Part shown: piece by piece, positions 57,956 through 64,000 of the stretch
Position numbering within the stretch: position 1 is the first letter of the stretch
Layout: every line of letters starts with the position of its first letter
DNA from: Corynespora cassiicola
Lineage: Eukaryota; Ascomycota; Dothideomycetes; Pleosporales; Corynesporascaceae
DNA: 64,000 nt
Assembly: GCA_022059125.1 (NCBI GenBank)
Contig: JAEUWY010000006.1
Location: forward strand, 930,001-994,000
Direction of reading: 5' to 3'
Position numbers and translations under genes: made by a program
The notes under the pieces: model-generated
Seen by the model: the letters and a program-made list of their open reading frames with translations, nothing else
What the model was told of the DNA's origin: nothing
The model's database searches: none

Positions 57956-59035
57956 TTTACTTGGGCCTGATTCACAAGCCTGTATTTCGTAAATGTATGC
58001 CCTGAGGATGGTGTTGTTAAGCGACGCGTCATAATGATAGAATCATTCATCTTACATAACATACAGGACAATTATAGCTCTAGTCGTGAGTGAGGATCTT
58101 TGCCAGTGGTGTGGTTGTCAAGGAGATGTTAAGTGAGTGCAGTCGAGAGGGGGCCTACAGCTTTATCGATAAGGCTGCAGCACAGTGAGCACGCGCCGCT
58201 GATGCCTGTTTGCAGACTGCCCGTCTGCCCACTTCGTCCTGTTTTCAAGAACTTAAGTTTAGGTCTGGAAGTCATGTTGGCAATGGTATCTTAATTCTGC
58301 TGAGTGACAGAACCGTGTGACTTCAGCATAGATTCCGCACCGCCAGATACCATCCCAACGCAAACTGACAGCATCGATAAGATCTGGATGTACACAGTCT
58401 ACATGAACATCAGAAGATAATAGCTTATATGAATTTGAGCCAAAAACAGAAGAACCAAGCCGAGAAATCAATATGATTATTTCTTACGTTCTCCAACCAA
58501 GGGATATTGCAAACCACCTGCTGAGACTGTCTGGGCCCAAAATTCTACATCGCAGATATGCATCAAGATGATTTCTATCGCATCTTCTTACTGAAGGTCT
58601 TAAAAGCATGTGGGTATATGGCATGGCGTACCGGTCGGGGGTTGCACCCCCATGGCAGACGCTACAATCATTGCCCCCTTTCCAGATACCATCCTGGACT
58701 TTCCCCCTAGTAGATTATTTGATAACAGTCCAATGATTTATTTGGCTCCAATCAACTCACCGTGAAAAGCTCCAAGATCTCATTTTTTTTTCAGGAGTTC
58801 ACCGCTGGAATCTTGCCGAGAGGTAAAGGTGAAAGGTCCATGCCCATGTACAAGAAACTCCCGTATGTAAACAACATCTCACATACCCATTTACGCAGAA
58901 TTCTCAATTAACCTCATTACAATTCATAGCACCTTTGGTGTGCCAGCGGAAGTGGGCATCACCTTTGGTGTTCGACCACCTACTGCAAACACCGGGCAGC
59001 AACTACAGCAGCCAGGGTAGTGCCGTATCGGCGCT
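57956..59035. other. intergenic region with paired palindromic element
   Basis: About 1.1 kb without a supported gene. It holds a G5/C5 inverted repeat around TTGCA at 58637-58651 and a pair of CACCTTTGGTG elements near the downstream gene. Confidence 0.5.
58930..58971. repeat. two copies of CACCTTTGGTGT 30 bp apart
   Basis: Identical 12-mers lie at 58930-58941 and 58960-58971. Each core is an inverted repeat CACC-N3-GGTG, as expected for a dimeric regulator site. The second copy ends 64 bp before the ATG of the next gene. Confidence 0.85.
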
Positions 59036-60792
59036 ATGGCGCTGCCTGTGGTTCTTCTCCGTGAGTTTCAAACCAACAAAATCAGCAACTGGGTCCCGGG
59101 GAAGCTTGTGCTGACCTACGAGGTAAGTATCAGATTGCAGTGTAACCCCGTTTGAACCACACTAATTCATCCAAAGCAACTCGAACTTCTCGCTTGCGAA
59201 ACTTTATCCCGAAATTCGAAAGAGTGGGATGTCCATTTTCACTTCGAGAATGGAGCATGTGAGGGTAAGGCCTTACCTTTGCTTTGGGATAAAGGCGTAT
59301 ATTTCGATGAGCGTTGCCTCAAAGGATGGAAACTTCATTTGTTCGCCCATTTCGAACGTTCCGAAGCTATTTCAACAGGGAAACAAACGCATAGTATCCA
59401 AGCAACCGGAACAACTAAATCTCCTGAGGATGCTCTATCTCAGATAGACAAAATTAGCCCGTATGGCAGTAATGATATTGGCTCATCGATCCTTGTACCA
59501 GTCGACCATCATGACCAGTCGGTACAACTGTCGGCGACCTTGAACATACCTAAGAAGCGCGGACCATCAAAAGTATACGATCTATCCTCAATTTCAGATT
59601 CAGACAATACATTGGTTCTAGTAGAGGATGGGAATAAGTACGAGAATGGTTTCATGGTGAACACTTATGGAGGTCGACATCGCAAAATCCTTCCTCGCCC
59701 GGCCTATATCTCTGAGAAGCTCACCGCCGACTATATGGGAGAGAATGACAGCACACCTTTGGGGCAGTCCGGTAAGCGATATACTTCTTTCTAGTCAATT
59801 ACAGAAAATATTCTAATGATGAAGCAGTGCACATACGAGCTACGAACGGAACAACCAAGGTATCCAAGGATAATATCACACGAAGACAAGCGATGGCGCG
59901 TTTATCCAATCCGAAGCAGGTTAGAGTACCGGAAACCAAAAGCACCCAGGACCATCATACGGATGACACGAAACGACGTAAAAGATGTAAGATGTTCAAC
60001 TATGGGGAGTTTCGATGTCCGGTCCAGGGCTGTATTCGTCCTGTGTTGGACAGCTACGACAACCTTACGGCATACATCAGAAGAATGCATCCGGAATCAA
60101 TCCATGCAGTAGCACTCGAAGTTGCATCCTCAAGGACACCAATTGTGCTCCCATCGCCGCCTCCTGAAGAGGAGTACAGAGCCGATTTTTTGTTAGCGTC
60201 AACGATAAACGCTTCAGAGGGACAATTTGGCCATCGACCAAAGCCATTGTGGGATAAGGCTCTATATCACTCTAGAACACGGATCGCCCACGTAAAACTG
60301 ATTCATGGCCGGTATGGAGTTATCATCCCAAAGAGATGCGAGAGCTGCCTCGAGCGAGGAGTGGCATGTCTAGCTTATCATCCACGGTTGAAAGGCTACT
60401 CTCATCGAGCTAAAAGTGGGAGATGTGGAGAGTGTAGGAACTGCAGCACTGGATGTGATCTGAGCTCAAACCCGTTTGACGGATTGCTGCTACAAGACAG
60501 CGATGGTCAACATACCGAACAACCTGCTGATCAGGGCATCTTCAACACAGAGGTTATGCTTGACCTCATGGACTTCAAGATGCCTGAACTTCTTGACGAA
60601 GATTTGGATCAACTGCTTAATACTATGGAATGCAATCCTGGCATTACCACTATGTGGATGGGGATCAGAGCTCAAGAAGACGAGCCTGATATGTTCCTAG
60701 AAGACATATATGCCACCCCCATTGATTGGGCAGACAGTCTCCAGGCGGCTACAGAGTGGGAGACCCAGCGCAGCAAGCTGAGACTGGGGTGA
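59036..60792 (+). CDS. unrecognised protein with degenerate C2H2 finger and Zn2Cys6-like cysteine cluster
   Basis: Three exons are inferred: 59036-59122, 59177-59771 and 59825-60792, giving 549 residues. The N-terminal part has alternating strands (LREFQTNKISNWVPGKLVLTYE, WDVHFHFENG). A polar middle contains IPKKRGPSKVYDL, and a basic patch DTKRRKRCK follows. A degenerate finger is next: FRCPVQGC with a late RRMHPESIH. Further on six cysteines are spaced C-x2-C-x6-C-x18-C-x2-C-x6-C (CESCLERGVAC and CGECRNCSTGC), with one extra Cys in the last loop. This matches a fungal binuclear zinc cluster except for the long middle loop. The C-terminus is acidic (DEDLDQLL, EDEPDMFLEDI), as in activation domains. 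A DNA-binding regulator is a reasonable inference, not established. The first exon is the least certain. Confidence 0.7.
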
Positions 60793-61303
60793 ATTCTCAG
60801 TCCACCATTCCTTCTCCACATGATGTGGAACAAGGCCTGCCGCACGATTGAGCTGCCACTAGGACGCGGCTGGAATAGGAATTTGGTTATATTCAGATGT
60901 TTTACATCAAACAAGGGGTTTTATACGGTGATTTCACAAGAATACTCTAGATTGGAGGGGGGGGTGGCAATGTTCAGGACATTACAACGCTTCGAGCTTA
61001 GCGAACGGAAGCTGTTTCTGAGCTCATACCAAGGAGGTTCCCTGAGACAAGGCACTATTAGCCATGCGGTGTAGATCAGGAACGATTTACTAAATTACAA
61101 GCATGGGGAAAGTTGCAGGGTTTTTACATAGGATCTTGGGATATATTAAAACTTGCTTGCCTGAGGCAAGTTCCTGCTTATGCTTTTGAAGTGAACACTG
61201 TACCAAAGAAGCTCTCGTTATCTTCTACAACTGTTACACACTATGGCTATGGGGTTGATTATATTAAAGGCAGACGAATCCAATGCCGTGGTTTTCAACC
61301 ACG
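60793..61303. other. convergent 3' intergenic region
   Basis: This 511 bp lies between the stops of the Cys-cluster gene and the ketoreductase gene. No gene seen. Confidence 0.5.
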
Positions 61304-62387
61304 CTACTGGTTCTTGGCCTCCCTCGCGGCCTTCCTTAGGGCACGCTTTCTAATGTCTTCGTGCATACCCCGATTGATCTTCACGACCATAGGTGATCTC
61401 TCACCCAAGAACCTGGAGATGAACCAGAGTAGCAATCCATGACTCCAGTATGGCGCGCTTGTGAATGCGACATTCTGTGCTCCACCACTCCTGCCGATTT
61501 TGCTCAATGCACTGTTGACAAACTGCTTCGGGTTGGGAACCAGCGCGGACGACCTGCGAATCTTGGACATGGCCGTGGTGACTAGGTGAGACTGGACGCA
61601 TTGTACCCTGACACCGTGGGGCTCCAATTCAGAACCAAGAGCTGTTGACCACTGCTGCAAGAAGGCCTTGCTACCAGAGTATGTCGCCAGGAGCGGGGTA
61701 GGGAAGAAACCACCGGTGGAAGCCATGGTGAGAATGAGACCACGCTTGCGCGAGATCATACCGGGTGTTACGAGCTGAGTGACGCGGAGGGTAGCCATGC
61801 AGTTGATGACGATGATGTCGTTCATCTCCTGCGCGGAAGTCTCGGTGAACGGCACAGGAATGCTGTGACTAAGACCGACATTGTTGACCAAGATGCTAAT
61901 GTCGAGTCCCTCCACAAGCTTCTTCAGTGCGGCGTAGTCACTGTCCTTATTCTGTGCAAAGTCCATTGCAAGCGTTTTGGTGCCGATCTTTGGGCCATAT
62001 TTGGCAGAAATATCCGAGGCAAGAGCGGTGAGCTTGGACTCGGTGCGAGAGACGAGAATCAGGTTGTAGCCCTTCTTTGCGAGAGCAAGAGCAAATTCCT
62101 TGCCAATGCCATCGGAGGCGCCGGTGATGAGGGCCCAGGAACCGCGGGGACCAAAGTTGGTAAGCTTTTTGAAATGTCAGCCATTGCATGTAATACAGAA
62201 AACCATGACGTACGGATTGGCCTGGAAGAACAAACAAACTGAGGAGCACTCGGACGGTACTAATGAGGGGCGCAGCGACCGAGGCAATGCCGGCAAGAAG
62301 CAATCCGTACACTACTGCCTGAGTAATGTTGGAGTCGGCATTGATGTGCACGCCGAGCGAGTCAGTAGCCTTTGCGAAGACGTCCAT
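61304..62387 (-). CDS. ifa38: very-long-chain 3-oxoacyl-CoA reductase (ER ketoreductase)
   Basis: Second enzyme of the ER fatty-acid elongation cycle, reducing 3-ketoacyl-CoA with NADPH. Two exons are inferred, 62387-62214 and 62164-61304, giving 344 residues. An N-terminal membrane helix ([18 protein letters not shown], then [14 protein letters not shown]) precedes the SDR domain: [20 protein letters not shown] (NADPH site), [11 protein letters not shown], the catalytic Ser region LTMASTGGF and YSGSKAF (Tyr-x3-Lys). The C-terminus is Lys/Arg-rich and ends AKNQ. The start at [13 protein letters not shown] is chosen because it matches the family N-terminus; an upstream frame is open. It is divergent from RPS11 across 238 bp. 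Confidence 0.93.
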
Positions 62388-62625
62388 TTTGAAGACCTGT
62401 GGTGGAAAGGAGGGCACAAGCATGCAGGCGCTCTGAGGAAATGTCGATAGTTCGGAAGCTGTTGGGGTTGGGGTCCCTGCGCTAGCGCCCGATTGGCTAG
62501 GGGTGCAGTGGCGCCAAGATAGTGGGCGGTCCGGATTATCTTACGGCCGGTTAGCGAGAACACACTTTCAACTTTGGACGCCAGCCCTCACAGCAGCAAT
62601 CTCCAGATCCACCCCGACCGCAATC
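62388..62625. promoter_or_regulatory. compact divergent promoter, ketoreductase / RPS11
   Basis: Only 238 bp separates the two start codons, so a lipid-elongation gene and a ribosomal protein gene must share promoter DNA. Confidence 0.55.
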
Positions 62626-63318
62626 ATGGCTACCGAGCTCACGTACGTACATCGCGACAGAGAATCGCACCGCAAAACTGACTGAGAGAACAGTGTCCAG
62701 TCGGAGCGCGCTTTCCAGAAGCAGGTACTACAAATTCCGAACCCGCGACGCCAATTCCACACGCATACTGATTCCGATTGATAGCCGCACATCTTCCTCA
62801 ACCACAAGGTCGGTGGACCTCGCAAGAACACCCGCACCAGGAGATGGTACAAGGACGTTGGTCTGGGCTTCCGCACGCCCAAGACTGCCATCGAGGGCTC
62901 GTACATTGACAAGAAGTGCCCCTTCACTGGTATGGTCTCGATCCGTGGCCGTATCCTTACCGGCACCGTCAGGTCCACCAAGATGCACCGTACGTTTTCA
63001 CCCCGCGATTTTCCAATCCTGCGTCTCTGCGATCTTGCGCGTCCCAAGATGCATATAAAAAACTCTTGGCAGTCGCTAATAAGTCGAACAGGTACCCTGA
63101 TCATCCGCCGCGAGTACCTCCACTTCGTGCCCAAGTACGCTCGTTACGAGAAGCGCCACAAGAACTTGGCTGCCCACGTCTCCCCCGCTTTCCGTGTCGA
63201 GCCCGGTGACCAGGTCGTCGTTGGCCAGTGCCGCCCTCTCTCCAAGACCGTTCGTTTCAACGTCCTCCGTGTGCTCCCCAGGACCGGCAAGGCCGTCAAG
63301 TCTTTCCAGAAGTTCTAA
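62626..63318 (+). CDS. rps11: 40S ribosomal protein S11 (uS17)
   Basis: Small-subunit ribosomal protein uS17. Four exons are inferred: 62626-62642, 62694-62724, 62785-62989 and 63092-63318, giving 159 residues, the expected size. The joined start is [20 protein letters not shown]. Conserved [41 protein letters not shown] and [20 protein letters not shown] follow, then a C-terminus with [18 protein letters not shown]. The first two coding exons are 17 and 31 nt, a multi-intron 5' structure common in fungal ribosomal protein genes. Confidence 0.96.
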
Positions 63319-64000
63319 GCGTTAGGGTTACAAAGGGAATGATGGGTGACGCACATGATGGTGGCCGGGGATGAGGTTTCAATGGTCAAAACTCTGCATA
63401 TGGGTTGAGGAATGGAGTCCTTTGGGCCATGTATGTTTCTCCAGCTATGATCAATGAAAAGCCCTTGGCCGGCTAAAAAGGCCGCTGAGGCAGAGTCAAA
63501 AAGTAATACGGTTATTCATGTGTGGCATTCACCGGCGCGGAATTAGAAACTGGAACTGGCATTACTTCGATCTCGCGTGTTTATTGATGCAATTACACTT
63601 GGTGGTTACTACTAATCAATGCGGGACCTAGGGACATTCTTCCCCCTGGCACCCACACCTGACGGGAAAGATCAATCACTACCCTCAATATCTTGAGATT
63701 TCTAACAAGAGTGCGCCACTAGCAATATCGCCGGTCGTCGACCATGGGCCATGACCATTATTCATTCAATCATCTCGAATAGATTGTTATATTAGTGACT
63801 AGTTTCGATGTAAAGAGCTATGATCTGCCATCTATGCACGAACCTGGTCTTGCATAGCCCTGTTTGCTGATACAATACATTTTTCCATTCAAGATGCCCA
63901 TCCAGCTCTGACTATCCCAGTGGGACAAGTCTACATAGTCTTTGGGCATGTAGTGGAACTGGTAGGGTTATCAGGGGGGTGGTATGGCAGGTAGATACTT
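63319..64000. other. 3' flank of RPS11 to window end
   Basis: The final 682 bp has the RPS11 3' region and no supported gene. Confidence 0.5.

Overview
The window looks like nuclear DNA of a filamentous ascomycete (Pezizomycotina). The evidence is genes split by short introns (mostly 45-80 nt) with GTRNGN-type donors and CTAAC/CTGAC-like branch points, plus characteristic fungal proteins: ROT1, the fused peroxisomal FOX2, a LysM protein, a UMTA/LaeA-like methyltransferase, an M28 aminopeptidase of the LAP1 type and a GDSL acetylesterase-like enzyme. The class cannot be fixed from sequence alone. No rRNA, tRNA, intact transposon or CRISPR array was recognised.

Layout. 1-7.2 kb: no supported gene, first GC-rich and low-complexity, later AT-rich. 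7.2-13.9 kb: a compact housekeeping block with Mtr10/transportin-3 (-), spliceosomal SmE (+), 5-formyl-THF cyclo-ligase (-) and ROT1 (+). 15.9-17.0 kb: a secreted lysozyme-like + LysM protein (-). 19.5-26.0 kb: a Nudix hydrolase (-) and a full-length ABCC transporter (+). 26.6-32.9 kb: four minus-strand features in series, namely an R3H-domain protein, a secreted M28 aminopeptidase, the peroxisomal multifunctional enzyme FOX2 ending in SKL, and upstream CCGAGG motifs. 33-37.8 kb is gene-poor. 37.8-39.2 kb: a six-exon SAM methyltransferase. 41.3-47.6 kb: a GDSL esterase, ORC4 and an MFS/MCT-like transporter. 49-56 kb: genes for secreted proteins, including a proline-rich protein, an 8-cysteine protein resembling the fungal calcium-binding protein family, and a divergently transcribed pair of paralogous secreted proteins of unknown function. 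57-60.8 kb: an F-box/DUF-like protein and an unrecognised protein with a Zn2Cys6-like cysteine cluster. 61.3-63.3 kb: 3-ketoacyl-CoA reductase (-) and ribosomal protein uS17/RPS11 (+), divergent.

How the genes relate. There is no obvious operon-like or biosynthetic cluster. Two lipid enzymes (FOX2 in peroxisomal beta-oxidation, the ketoreductase in ER elongation) work in opposite directions and sit about 28 kb apart. Several genes encode secreted or surface proteins (LysM-lysozyme, M28 peptidase, esterase, proline-rich protein, Cys-rich protein, paralog pair), which fits a fungus interacting with other organisms or degrading external polymers. The strongest candidates for undescribed biology are the divergent secreted paralog pair, the Cys-cluster protein with a paired palindromic element just upstream, and the LysM-lysozyme fusion. 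All exon structures were joined by eye from splice consensus, reading-frame continuity and family resemblance, so individual boundaries could be wrong by a few bases.
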